Source: an uncultured Opitutales bacterium (lineage in GTDB: Bacteria; Verrucomicrobiota; Verrucomicrobiia; Opitutales; UBA9783). Taken from it: a stretch of 19,863 nucleotides of DNA. Under the pieces are notes generated by a model. The model ran no database searches. It saw only the letters and a program-made list of their open reading frames with translations, and was not told the DNA's origin. Below, piece after piece: positions 10,072 through 18,155 of the stretch. Each line of letters starts with the position of its first letter. Position 1 is the stretch's first letter. The position numbers were made by a program, and so were the translations under genes. Location: the NCBI GenBank assembly GCA_934700265.1, contig CAKUXH010000005.1:1-19863 (forward strand), read 5' to 3'.

Positions 10072-10393
10072 ATGGAATGGTTATTGATTGGAATAGGTGA
10101 TATGCTGGGAACGTTTCTTCGTTTCTGGCTATCTCAATGCTTTCAATCGTCTTACTTCGGAATTGGTTTCATCAATTGTTTAGGCTGTTTTCTTTTAGGA
10201 ATTTGTCAAACAATGACTGTAAATAGCCTTTTTAAAAACGTTTTAACCATAGGCTTTTTAGGAGCATTTACAACCTATTCAACATTTATTTTATTATCAG
10301 CAAAATAACCTACTTCATGGCTTTGCCTATCTATTTTTACAAATAATTTTAGGTATCATTTGTTTGTGGGCTGGCTACAAGTTAAGTTTTTAA
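10072..10393 (+). pseudogene. crcB: crcB fluoride channel gene interrupted by a frameshift
   Basis: CrcB/Fluc proteins are small four-helix membrane channels that export fluoride as dimers. The open frame from ATG 10072 stops at 10306-10308 after 78 residues, whereas the family is usually around 110-130. The first three helices carry family signatures: GIGDMLGTFLRFW, the FINCLGCFLLG helix, and GFLGAFTTYSTF. Removing one base in the AAAA run at 10302-10305 lets translation continue in the other frame as NNLLHGFAYLFLQIILGIIC and on to a stop at 10391-10393. This restores the missing fourth helix and a total of about 106 residues. The gene is therefore an otherwise intact crcB with a single-base insertion. 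It may be a real recent inactivation, a sequencing error, or (less likely with only four As) a recoding site. It lies between secA and ruvX with tiny gaps. Confidence 0.85.
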
Positions 10394-10396
10394 CTA

Positions 10397-10834
10397 ATGG
10401 ACTACATCGGCATCGATTTTGGATCAAAATGCATGGGGCTTAGTTGGGGGAATGATGACTTAAATATAGCTGTTCCATTACCTGCCATCGTTAACTTTCA
10501 AACTTTCGAAAAAGTTTTTTCAGTTCTAAAAACAATTAGTTTAGAAAAAGGTTGCCAAGCTTTCGTTCTAGGACTCCCTCTTCATATGAACGGTAAAGAA
10601 GGAACTCGCGTAAAAGAAGTTCGGGTTTTTGCTAATCAACTTACGGAATATTTTAATAAACCCGTCTATTTCCAGGATGAACGCTTATCAACACAAGCTG
10701 CGAAATACCTTTCTGGTTATCAAACACAATCTTTAGAAAAAGCTAAAAAACAAAAGCAGCGCGGCATCATTGACTCACAAGCTGCGACAATTATTTTGCA
10801 AGATTATTTAGACGAAAAAAATAGAAAATTATAA
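10397..10834 (+). CDS. ruvX: Putative pre-16S rRNA nuclease / Holliday junction resolvase-like protein YqgF (RuvX)
   Basis: This is a 145-residue RNase H-fold protein of the YqgF/RuvX family. In E. coli this family matures the 5' end of 16S rRNA, and in some bacteria it acts as a Holliday junction resolvase. Family motifs are clear: IDFGSKCMGLSW near the start with catalytic Asp7, GLPLHMNG in the middle, DERLSTQAA, and the C-terminal IDSQAATIILQDYL with the last acidic residue. The length is normal. The gene starts 3 nt after the restored crcB stop and is convergent with tmRNA, leaving only 13 bp between them. No own promoter or Shine-Dalgarno sequence is evident, so it is probably read from the secA side. 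Confidence 0.93.
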   Translation: MDYIGIDFGSKCMGLSWGNDDLNIAVPLPAIVNFQTFEKVFSVLKTISLEKGCQAFVLGLPLHMNGKEGTRVKEVRVFANQLTEYFNKPVYFQDERLSTQAAKYLSGYQTQSLEKAKKQKQRGIIDSQAATIILQDYLDEKNRKL

Positions 10835-10847
10835 AAAACAAATAATT

Positions 10848-11224
10848 TGGTGGAGGTGGCGGGAATTGAACCCGCGTCTTTTATAAAATAAATAAAAGCT
10901 TCTACATGCGTAGCATCTTGTTAATGTCCAAAGCAATACCATAGATGCATGTTTTACTTTGCTAGTTACCTAAAAATACAATAGAAAAAGGCAACATTTT
11001 CTATTATACTCGCAAAAACAGCCTTTAGTACTTAGCGAGCATCGGTACTAAAAGCAGAACTGTACTTTTTGACAATTCATTGATTAAGCAGCTACCGCGA
11101 AGGAAGCGCTTGGGAATTTTACAACATTTTCATTTATTGTATCGATGGATTGATAACGAAGCCAACCATCATCTTCGACATGCCACTTTTATCGCATCTA
11201 TAAAATCGAATCCAGAACACCCCC
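10848..11224 (-). ncRNA. ssrA: Transfer-messenger RNA (tmRNA, SsrA)
   Basis: tmRNA frees stalled ribosomes and tags the unfinished protein for degradation. The 3' end (10878-10848) is GACGCGGGTTCAATTCCCGCC-ACCTCCACCA in two parts, with a T-arm, the TTCAATTC loop and an encoded CCA. The 5' end (from 11224) reads GGGGGTGTTCTGGATTCGA, the classical tmRNA opening. GGGGGTG pairs with CACCTCC near the 3' end to form the acceptor stem, with one G-U pair. The length of about 377 nt fits a one-piece tmRNA. The tag frame lies inside at 11140-11084. The gene is divergent from ftsK and convergent with ruvX. Confidence 0.96.
11084..11140 (-). other. tmRNA proteolysis-tag reading frame
   Basis: Within tmRNA an open frame ending in TAA (11086-11084) encodes TINENVVKFPSASFAVAA. 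The terminal AVAA resembles the ALAA degron recognised by ClpXP, and internal NEN is typical of tags. The stop and the C-terminal residues are firm; the exact resume codon (ACA at 11140 or the next codon) is uncertain because only sequence is available. Confidence 0.75.
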
Positions 11225-11264
11225 CAACTTCTCAAAGATCTTAAATAAGAATGAAATAAAATAA

Positions 11265-11309
11265 TGACAATTTGTCAATTTGACTTTTACAAAAATTTTT
11301 TATTTTAAT
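11265..11309 (+). promoter_or_regulatory. Candidate ftsK promoter with overlapping palindromes
   Basis: TTGACT (11280-11285) followed after 18 nt by TTTAAT (11304-11309) forms a reasonable sigma-70 promoter pointing to ftsK. Its -35 box lies within GTCAATTTGAC (11274-11284), a perfect palindrome that overlaps a second one, TGACAATTTGTCA (11265-11277). The region also contains the upstream side of tmRNA. Operator function is inferred from the symmetry only. Confidence 0.4.
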
Positions 11310-11370
11310 AATAAAACATTCATTCTTTTATTTGCATTAAACGCCTTCATAAAAATTACCAACAATAATA

Positions 11371-11387
11371 TTGCGATTTTTTCGCAA
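11371..11387 (+). promoter_or_regulatory. Small hairpin just upstream of the ftsK ribosome site
   Basis: TTGCGA (11371-11376) and TCGCAA (11382-11387) form a perfect 6-bp stem with a loop of five Ts, ending 7 nt before the AGGA ribosome site (11395-11398). It would sit in the ftsK leader and might affect ribosome access. It also contains an in-frame TTG at 11371, which I do not consider the start. Confidence 0.25.
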
Positions 11388-11403
11388 AAATTACAGGATT
11401 TTC

Positions 11404-13755
11404 ATGATGAATCAAAACAATAATATTTTTGTAAAAAATCCTAAACCTATCTGTGGAACTTTTATTTTTATAATAGGTTTATTTATGCTTTTGGCATTAC
11501 TCGACTATCAACCAGAGCATTCCAAATTTTATCAACTTATACATAGCCATTCCATCCAAGGAGGTAATCGGCTTGGCATTGTTGGAACAAGCTTTGCATT
11601 TTATTTTTGTCGCTACTTAGGAGCTACTGTTTGGTTCCTCCCTATCTATTTTTTATGGGCAGGTATTTTAACCATGATTGGATATCAATGTAAAATTCAA
11701 AAACGTAAATTAGCCTATTTTTTTACAGCTCTTTTAAGTTCAAGTACTTTTTTAGCTTTTTTACAATCCATTCATTGGATTCAACCCCATTATAAATTTT
11801 ATTCTGCAGGTATCGGTGGTTGTATAGGCTTTTTTATTCTTAAAAATATTTTTTCAGAATATTTTGGTAGTATTGGCACTTTTCTTATTCTATTACCAAC
11901 AACTTTTTTTGCACTTTGTCTTTCTTTCACAAAATTAAACTATTTATATCGATTTCTTATTCAAACCATCCGTTGGACTAGCTCCAAATTTTTACAAGGC
12001 CTTACAAATATATTTAATCGAATAAAGCAAACAAAACCTATTTTCAAATGTCCATCGTTTAAATTTCTAAAAAAAATACAATTACCTATACGCCCATTTA
12101 ATAAAACATACAAACCTTCAGAAAAGCCACTTGAAACATTAAAAGCTCCTACACAAAATACACTTCCAACCGGAAGTGACACAAATATATCTTTAGAGCA
12201 AGCAAATTCCTTAGAAATTCAAACAACAACTATTAAAACCAAAAAAGCAACAGCAAAAACAGAAAATACAAACAATTCTTCTTCTCAGATTCAAATTTTA
12301 GCAAGTGAAAAAATTGAAAAAGCTACCAATAAAATGCCTTCAAAAGCTGGAGATTATCGCTTACCAGAACTCAATTTATTAAAAGATCCACCACCTGTTT
12401 TTAATGACGGTAATAACGAAGATTACTACGAAACAGCTAATGATCTTGTACAAAAGTTAGCAGAATTTGGCGTTGAAGTAAAAGTAGAAGCAATTCAATC
12501 AGGTCCAGTCATTACACGTTACGAAGTAACCCCTGCTCGTGGAGTTCGTGTAGAAAAAATAACCACCTTAGATAAAAATATTGCCTTAGGCCTAAAAGCT
12601 TTATCTGTAAGAATTCAAGCTCCGGTCCCTGGAAAGGGATGTGTGGGTATTGAAATTCCAAATAAAAAACCATCACCCGTTTGTTTAAAAGAAATTTTGG
12701 GCTCAAAAGCCTGGGCTCAATCAGACGCTGAAATCCCCATAGTTTTAGGGAAAGAAGTAACCGGAAAGCCGATAGTAGCAGATTTAACCAAAATGCCACA
12801 CTTATTGATTGCAGGATCTACAGGCTCAGGCAAAACGGTATGCATAAACGCCATTATTGCTTCGTTGCTCTTTAGAACTTCTCCAAAGGATTTACGATTC
12901 ATTATGGTCGATCCAAAGATCGTAGAAATGAAAATTTATAATGATCTGCCCCATATGCTAATTCCGGTTGTAACGGATCCTAAACGTGTCCCATCAGCAT
13001 TAAAGTGGCTTATTGGAGAAATGGAACGACGCTACCAATTATTTGCAGATCATGGCAGCAGAAATATTGGAGGATTTAATGAAAAAATCAAAAAGATGTC
13101 CGCTTCTGAACTAGAAGAAAAACAGCTTGAACATCTTCCTTATATTGTTTGCATCATTGATGAGTTAGCCGATTTAATGATGGTCGCACCTGGCGATATT
13201 GAAACATGTATTGCCAGGCTTGCACAACTGGCTCGTGCTGCAGGAATTCACCTTATCATTGCAACACAACGACCTTCAGTAAACGTTATCACAGGAATTA
13301 TTAAAGCAAATTTACCCAGCCGAATTGCATTCAAAGTCGCATCAAAAGTCGATAGCAGAACAATTCTCGATATGGGTGGAGCCGACAGTTTAATTGGCAA
13401 AGGTGATATGCTGTTTATTCCTCCTGGAGCATCACAACTTATTCGTGCCCAAGGAGCCTGGGTTTCAGATGATGAAATCACAAACATCGTAGAATTTTTA
13501 AAATGCAATGGTGCTCCAAAATTCGCTGAAGAAATTCAACAGATGATTGAAAGTGAAGCATGCGAAAACGATGATACAAATTTCTCTTCCGATGAAGATG
13601 ATCCTTTATTATCTCAAGCACTGAATGTATTAAAAACATCTGAACGTATTTCGACCTCGCTTTTACAACGACGATTGAAAATCGGTTATAATCGAGCAGC
13701 AAGGATTATGGAAACATTAAATGAACGTGGTTTAGTTCCGAAAGATATAGAATAA
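11404..13755 (+). CDS. ftsK: DNA translocase FtsK (SpoIIIE family)
   Basis: FtsK anchors at the division septum and pumps chromosome ends toward the dif site for XerCD recombination. Numbered from ATG 11404 (783 residues), the N-terminal part has four or five hydrophobic segments within about residues 14-190, then a Lys/Thr-rich linker to about residue 330. The motor domain follows with Walker A GSTGSGKT ending at residue 478 and Walker B IIDE (584-587). The C-terminal winged-helix gamma domain (last 60 residues, including NRAARIMETLNERG) reads the polarity sequences. ATG 11404 and 11407 follow an AGGA ribosome site by 5 and 8 nt. An upstream in-frame TTG (11371) lies in a hairpin without a ribosome site and is rejected. 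It is divergent from tmRNA and convergent with the LolA-like gene. Identity is certain; the exact start is likely but not proven. Confidence 0.97.
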   Translation: MMNQNNNIFVKNPKPICGTFIFIIGLFMLLALLDYQPEHSKFYQLIHSHSIQGGNRLGIVGTSFAFYFCRYLGATVWFLPIYFLWAGILTMIGYQCKIQKRKLAYFFTALLSSSTFLAFLQSIHWIQPHYKFYSAGIGGCIGFFILKNIFSEYFGSIGTFLILLPTTFFALCLSFTKLNYLYRFLIQTIRWTSSKFLQGLTNIFNRIKQTKPIFKCPSFKFLKKIQLPIRPFNKTYKPSEKPLETLKAPTQNTLPTGSDTNISLEQANSLEIQTTTIKTKKATAKTENTNNSSSQIQILASEKIEKATNKMPSKAGDYRLPELNLLKDPPPVFNDGNNEDYYETANDLVQKLAEFGVEVKVEAIQSGPVITRYEVTPARGVRVEKITTLDKNIALGLKALSVRIQAPVPGKGCVGIEIPNKKPSPVCLKEILGSKAWAQSDAEIPIVLGKEVTGKPIVADLTKMPHLLIAGSTGSGKTVCINAIIASLLFRTSPKDLRFIMVDPKIVEMKIYNDLPHMLIPVVTDPKRVPSALKWLIGEMERRYQLFADHGSRNIGGFNEKIKKMSASELEEKQLEHLPYIVCIIDELADLMMVAPGDIETCIARLAQLARAAGIHLIIATQRPSVNVITGIIKANLPSRIAFKVASKVDSRTILDMGGADSLIGKGDMLFIPPGASQLIRAQGAWVSDDEITNIVEFLKCNGAPKFAEEIQQMIESEACENDDTNFSSDEDDPLLSQALNVLKTSERISTSLLQRRLKIGYNRAARIMETLNERGLVPKDIE

Positions 13756-13792
13756 ATTTCTACAAAAAGGGGTATAAATAATTATATTTTTC

Positions 13793-14485
13793 TTACTTTT
13801 CTAAAGAATTAATACAATTTACTGTAAGTGTCGTCTTCGCACCATTTAAAGCAAATTCCGCTCTATGAAGACTCCATCCTTGTCTAAATTTTTTTAAATT
13901 TTTTAAGATAAAGGATGCTTTTATATTTTTTTCACGATTCAACAATTCTGCAGATAAAATTGTATTAAAATTTCTATCTAAATAAACTTTTGCTTGCCAT
14001 GAACCTTCCTGCAAATAGATTTCTATCGCCTTACGACCTCTTTTAGCAGATTTTTTGCAAGAAAAAACATGCCATTTTAAAAAAGGCATCGCAATCATAT
14101 AACAACATAAAGCAGGATTATCCACTAAAGGTTGCCCCCATAACTCTATTGGATATAAACTCAATCGATTAGGGTATAAAGCAATCGATGGATTGAGTTT
14201 ATCAAAACATAAAACATTACCGCTTTCAAATTCTATCTGTGTCCAGTGAAAATACCCCATCGATTGCCCGGTTAAATTACTTTGCATTTTCCTCTGTAAA
14301 TTTGTCCAAGAAATATCCCAGCGGTAATGATCACTTGATATATAATTTCTTAAAGTATGTAACCGTTGCTGAACATCCATACATAAAGCTATATCTTTGT
14401 TTAAAGGCCCCAACGCCCATAATCTCCAAGAACAAAAAAACGTTACTAGAAGACATAGTAACGCTCTGAGAAAAATAAACTTCAT
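13793..14485 (-). CDS. Exported LolA-like (outer-membrane lipoprotein sorting type) protein
   Basis: The 230-residue product begins with a signal peptide (MKFIFLRALLCLLVTFFCSW, then RLWA) and is expected in the periplasm. The C-terminal half reads as successive beta strands of the LolA-like kind, for example AIEIYLQEGSWQAKVYLD, then NTILSAELLN, then GWSLHRAEFALNGAKTTLTV. This resembles proteins annotated as outer-membrane lipoprotein-sorting, which carry lipoproteins or other lipids. The match is by overall pattern, without a single decisive motif, so the function is tentative. A GTG at 14506 in the same frame would overlap secG, but the ATG at 14485 opens directly into the signal peptide, 4 nt after the secG stop, and is preferred. 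It is coupled to secG and convergent with ftsK; no clear terminator is seen in the 37-bp gap at 13756-13792. Confidence 0.6.
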   Translation of the reverse strand: MKFIFLRALLCLLVTFFCSWRLWALGPLNKDIALCMDVQQRLHTLRNYISSDHYRWDISWTNLQRKMQSNLTGQSMGYFHWTQIEFESGNVLCFDKLNPSIALYPNRLSLYPIELWGQPLVDNPALCCYMIAMPFLKWHVFSCKKSAKRGRKAIEIYLQEGSWQAKVYLDRNFNTILSAELLNREKNIKASFILKNLKKFRQGWSLHRAEFALNGAKTTLTVNCINSLEK

Positions 14486-14489
14486 TTGT

Positions 14490-14891
14490 CTATTTAGTGG
14501 AAACACTTGTTACAGCGTTGCTTGCTGCTTCTGTTACAGGCTTCTCACTTGGTAAACGGGTCAACTCACCCTCCTTTTGCACTTCCTCAATAGGTGCCAA
14601 TTCCTTAAAAGCTTTGTCATGATGATGACGATATATCTGGCCTAAGGTTAGAAATAACGTTATAAGGAAGAAGGCAATAATACCATAAACAGTCCAACGT
14701 GTTAAAACATTGGACGCCTCTCCCCCAAAAGCAGATTCAGCAGCTCCACCACCCAAAGCCGCCCCCATTCCAGCATTAGCACTTGGTTTCTGCATCAGAA
14801 TCAACAAAATTAACCAGGCACACAAGAAAATTAAAACAATCGATCCAACTGAAATAAAAAATGTTAACATAATATACTTATATATATTCAT
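14490..14891 (-). CDS. secG: Preprotein translocase subunit SecG
   Basis: SecG is the small membrane subunit that assists SecA-driven movement through SecYE. The 133-residue protein has two transmembrane helices (about residues 9-34 and 66-87). Between them is the conserved cytoplasmic loop LMQKPSANAGMGAALGGGAAESAFGG, in which GGG and SAFGG are the family hallmark. The second helix is followed by a polar tail rich in Glu and Thr, longer than in E. coli SecG. Either ATG 14891 or ATG 14870 could be the start; the latter begins exactly at the first helix. Neither has a clear ribosome site. The gene shares a transcript with the LolA-like gene. Confidence 0.93.
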   Translation of the reverse strand: MNIYKYIMLTFFISVGSIVLIFLCAWLILLILMQKPSANAGMGAALGGGAAESAFGGEASNVLTRWTVYGIIAFFLITLFLTLGQIYRHHHDKAFKELAPIEEVQKEGELTRLPSEKPVTEAASNAVTSVSTK

Positions 14892-15122
14892 TTTATTTAA
14901 CTAAAATACAAGCAAATTTTATAAAAAATATATACCTCTTTTGATAAATTAAGATTCCGATAGAATCAAGCTACACTATATTTAACCTCAAAAAAATAAA
15001 ATTTTATTGGGGAAAATCAGTACACTTATTACCAATTAATTATTCTGCCCAAAAGAGATACCTTACCATAAAATTCCAGCAATAAGACTTGCGATTATAA
15101 AAAAACATGAGATGATTGTTTT
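14892..15122. other. Divergent intergenic region between secG and the rhomboid gene
   Basis: This 231-bp AT-rich stretch must hold promoters for both directions. I see a perfect 14-bp palindrome AATAAAATTTTATT (14995-15008) and a short inverted repeat GATTC-CGATA-GAATC. A purine-rich GAGATGAT precedes the rhomboid ATG. No promoter pair stands out clearly, and I find no RNA gene. Confidence 0.4.
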
Positions 15123-15935
15123 ATGATTCCTTCGTTTTTTCCACAAGATCCCATAGCCATGCGCTGGATCAAACGCCTTATTAAATTTTACATTCTCATT
15201 TTCATTGCTACACAGGTTACAACAGTTTGGTTTTCTACACATTGCATTCCTGAAAACTTTGGACTTATAAATACCAGCACTCATGTTATAGATTTTTGGC
15301 GCTATTTAACATACTCATTTTTACATGAAAATTTTTTGCACATACTATGTAACATGATCATGTTTTACACGTTATGCCATTTTCTGCTTGTCTATGAACT
15401 TCGACTGAAATCTTTGCTAGGATTATACTTTACTGGCATTGTTATCGGTGGAATTTCTTGGGTATTTCTACATAACCAACAACCAACACAATTGCTCACT
15501 GGGGCTTCAGCTGGCATCTATACCTTATTAACTTATTTTTGCTTACTATACCCAGAAAAAACACTATCTGTATTCCTATTCTTTTTATTTCCTTTTCAAA
15601 TAAAATCACGTACATGTTTCTACATTCTTTTAGGCTATGAACTCATCAACTGTTTATTCTATGAAACACAGGGTATGACTTCTATTGCACATTCGGCTCA
15701 TCTTGGCGGAATTCTTGTTGGTATTTTAGCCATTTACTACACAAAACACAAAGAAAATATTTTTTCTAAAAAAACGAATGTAAAACTAAAAACAAATCAT
15801 TATAAAGTTCACATTGAAGAAGATAATATCATCACCGATATTCCATTTGATCTATTAAAAAAACTTCAAAATGAAGGACTTGGCTCACTTTCTGCTTCTG
15901 AAAAGGAGTGGTTAGAAAAATACAGGAAATTATAA
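15123..15935 (+). CDS. Rhomboid family intramembrane serine protease
   Basis: Rhomboids cut transmembrane segments of membrane proteins inside the bilayer. The 270-residue protein has about six hydrophobic helices. The catalytic dyad is visible: Ser129 in GASAG and His193 in SAHLGG. An upstream HENFLHILCNM segment matches the family's conserved His/Asn helix near the oxyanion site. After the last helix a cytoplasmic tail of about 60 residues ends LQNEGLGSLSASEKEWLEKY. A similar short C-terminal motif is common in rhomboids from Bacteroidota and Verrucomicrobiota. The stop TAA is followed directly by the ATG of the tail-specific protease, so the two are cotranscribed. The substrate is unknown. 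Confidence 0.92.
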   Translation: MIPSFFPQDPIAMRWIKRLIKFYILIFIATQVTTVWFSTHCIPENFGLINTSTHVIDFWRYLTYSFLHENFLHILCNMIMFYTLCHFLLVYELRLKSLLGLYFTGIVIGGISWVFLHNQQPTQLLTGASAGIYTLLTYFCLLYPEKTLSVFLFFLFPFQIKSRTCFYILLGYELINCLFYETQGMTSIAHSAHLGGILVGILAIYYTKHKENIFSKKTNVKLKTNHYKVHIEEDNIITDIPFDLLKKLQNEGLGSLSASEKEWLEKYRKL

Positions 15936-18155
15936 ATGTTAAAGAAATTTTTTAAATATTTTGTTTTTTACATCTTTATTAGCGGTCTCCAACTGCAAGG
16001 TCTATCCCTTGAGCCAACCGCAACTATGCGTACAGAAGGTATTTTTCTGGTACAACTTTTAGAACAGTTTCACTATTCAAAAAAAAAGTTAAATCACCTC
16101 GATAGCGAAAAATTTCTAGAAAATTATTTATTATCTCTAGATCCTCAAAAAATGTTTTTCTATTCAACATTTGTTGATAAATTTATTCAAGATTACAAAT
16201 CTTCTATCGAATTACTTTGGCGAGGAGGAAGCTTAACCCCAGGATTTGAAATTTTTCAAAAATACCAAGAACTTTCTACAAAACGTATTGCATGGATATT
16301 GAAACGCTTGGAGCATCCATTCAATTTCTCTACACAAGATTTTTATCAATATAACCGCAAAAATGAAAAATGGTCTGCAAATCTCTTCTCATTGGATCAT
16401 TTATGGGAACAACGTTTACAACATGAAGTTTTAAATGAAATGTTATGCACCCCTATGGAAGATTTATCGCTAGAGTTAGATAATAAAGAAAAATCAAATA
16501 AAACATACAAACCTATTACAAAAAAAAATGCGTTAAAAAATGAATCCAAAGCTCGGGAAACCTTAAAAGAGCTTTATAAGACTTATGAAAAACAATTTAA
16601 CAATTTAGAAGCTGTAGATATTCAAGAACTTTACAGTAACACATTAACACAATTATTCGATCCACATACAACATTTTTTTCATTTGATTCCATGAGTGAT
16701 TTTACCATTAGTTTACGAAATTCTCTCGTAGGAATCGGCGCCTACTTACATGAAGATAAAGGTATCTGTATTGTAAAAGAAGTGCTACCTGGAGGACCTG
16801 CAGAACAAAGTCAGACCTTACATGCTGGTGATAAAATTCTTTCAGTTGCTCAAGGCAACGGAGAATTTATAAGCATCCAAGGGATGAAATTACGTAACTC
16901 TGTTAAACTCATTCGTGGACCTAAAGGAACCGTTGTGCGTTTGCTTATTCAACCTGCAGATAAAGAAAGCTCTGCAAGAAAAATTGTAGAAATTACACGC
17001 GATGAAATAAAATTAGAAAACAATTTAGCTTCCGCAAAAATTCTTCTAGCAATCGATAAAAACAATCAATTCCACCGTATCGGTGTAATCGATCTACCCA
17101 CATTTTATGGCCCAGAAAACCCTGGAGACATTTCAGCACACACACTTTCAGGCGACGTTAAACAACTCATTAAAACAATGAATCAATTTCACATTGAAGG
17201 TATTATTCTCGATATGCGCCGCAATGGAGGAGGCCTTCTTTCCGAAGCAGTAAGCCTGACAGGATTGTTTTTAAACGATTGTTCCGTCGTACAGATAAAA
17301 ACATCCGATGGTCAATTAACGCATCAATATGGCCCAAAATATAGTTGTGTTTGGTCAGGACCGCTCATAGTGTTAACATCTAGATTCAGTGCATCTGCCT
17401 CAGAAATTGTTGCTGGAGCATTGAAGTGCCATCATCGCGCTCTTATATTTGGAGAAAAAACAACGCATGGCAAAGGATCCGTACAAGCTATTATTGAAAT
17501 GGATAAACTCTCAACACTCACACGCTTTTATAATAATCTTGGCGCTATAAAATTAACGATACAAAAATGGTATTTGCCCAATGGAGATTCCACCCAACTA
17601 CGTGGTGTAAGCTCAGATTTATGGCTTCCTTCCATTTATGATTGTCTGCCTATTGGGGAGACTGATCTACCCAATGCACTTCCATGGGATAATGTTGCTC
17701 CGATGTATTCCCACAATACAAACAACTCAATCTACACCCTCGTTACGCCTACGCTAAAAAATTACTTACATTTTTCATCGCTTCATCGCCAAAAAACTAT
17801 GCCTATGTACTTATGGCACAACAAGCAGGTTGATTGGTTCACTAAAAAATATAATCAAACAAACGTTTCGTTAAATTTAGATAATCGCATCAAAACAATT
17901 AACGATGAACGCAATCTACGCCAGCAATTTGAAAAAATGGCTGATAATTTTAAAAAATACATTCCTATAGGTAAAATGATACATCTAAAAGAAGTTCAAA
18001 ATCCTAAAAAACCAACATCAGCTATTTTTGATATATTTGAATATGAAAGCACTCAACAGATGATAGATTGGCTTCAAATTAATGCTTTACCGAAGCAATG
18101 GGCTCTTTGGAATTACCTATCTTCAAATCGTCTAAATCAACAAATTCTTTTTTAA
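15936..18155 (+). CDS. prc: Tail-specific / carboxy-terminal processing protease (Prc/CtpA, peptidase S41)
   Basis: Prc-type proteases act in the periplasm on proteins with hydrophobic C-termini; the E. coli enzyme also degrades ssrA-tagged proteins there. The 739-residue size fits the long Prc type. A signal peptide covers about residues 1-23. An N-terminal helical region precedes a PDZ domain of about residues 258-350, starting near LVGIGAYLHEDKGICIV. The catalytic domain has LDMRRNGGGLLSEAV, the SASASE motif with likely nucleophile Ser487, and the general base Lys513 in HGKGSVQ. One residue more than in E. coli Prc separates Ser and Lys. The C-terminal region of about 170 residues is helical. 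The start directly abuts the rhomboid stop and the stop directly abuts the RNA methyltransferase start. Identity is firm at family level. Confidence 0.94.
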   Translation: MLKKFFKYFVFYIFISGLQLQGLSLEPTATMRTEGIFLVQLLEQFHYSKKKLNHLDSEKFLENYLLSLDPQKMFFYSTFVDKFIQDYKSSIELLWRGGSLTPGFEIFQKYQELSTKRIAWILKRLEHPFNFSTQDFYQYNRKNEKWSANLFSLDHLWEQRLQHEVLNEMLCTPMEDLSLELDNKEKSNKTYKPITKKNALKNESKARETLKELYKTYEKQFNNLEAVDIQELYSNTLTQLFDPHTTFFSFDSMSDFTISLRNSLVGIGAYLHEDKGICIVKEVLPGGPAEQSQTLHAGDKILSVAQGNGEFISIQGMKLRNSVKLIRGPKGTVVRLLIQPADKESSARKIVEITRDEIKLENNLASAKILLAIDKNNQFHRIGVIDLPTFYGPENPGDISAHTLSGDVKQLIKTMNQFHIEGIILDMRRNGGGLLSEAVSLTGLFLNDCSVVQIKTSDGQLTHQYGPKYSCVWSGPLIVLTSRFSASASEIVAGALKCHHRALIFGEKTTHGKGSVQAIIEMDKLSTLTRFYNNLGAIKLTIQKWYLPNGDSTQLRGVSSDLWLPSIYDCLPIGETDLPNALPWDNVAPMYSHNTNNSIYTLVTPTLKNYLHFSSLHRQKTMPMYLWHNKQVDWFTKKYNQTNVSLNLDNRIKTINDERNLRQQFEKMADNFKKYIPIGKMIHLKEVQNPKKPTSAIFDIFEYESTQQMIDWLQINALPKQWALWNYLSSNRLNQQILF

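Noticed and set aside
10848..10878. tRNA-like 3' end with T-loop and CCA
   Set aside because: It is the acceptor and T-arm half of tmRNA, not a separate tRNA; no anticodon arm is next to it.
15063..15284. 73-codon minus-strand frame overlapping the rhomboid start
   Set aside because: It is mostly antisense to the rhomboid N-terminus, and the latter has clear family motifs.
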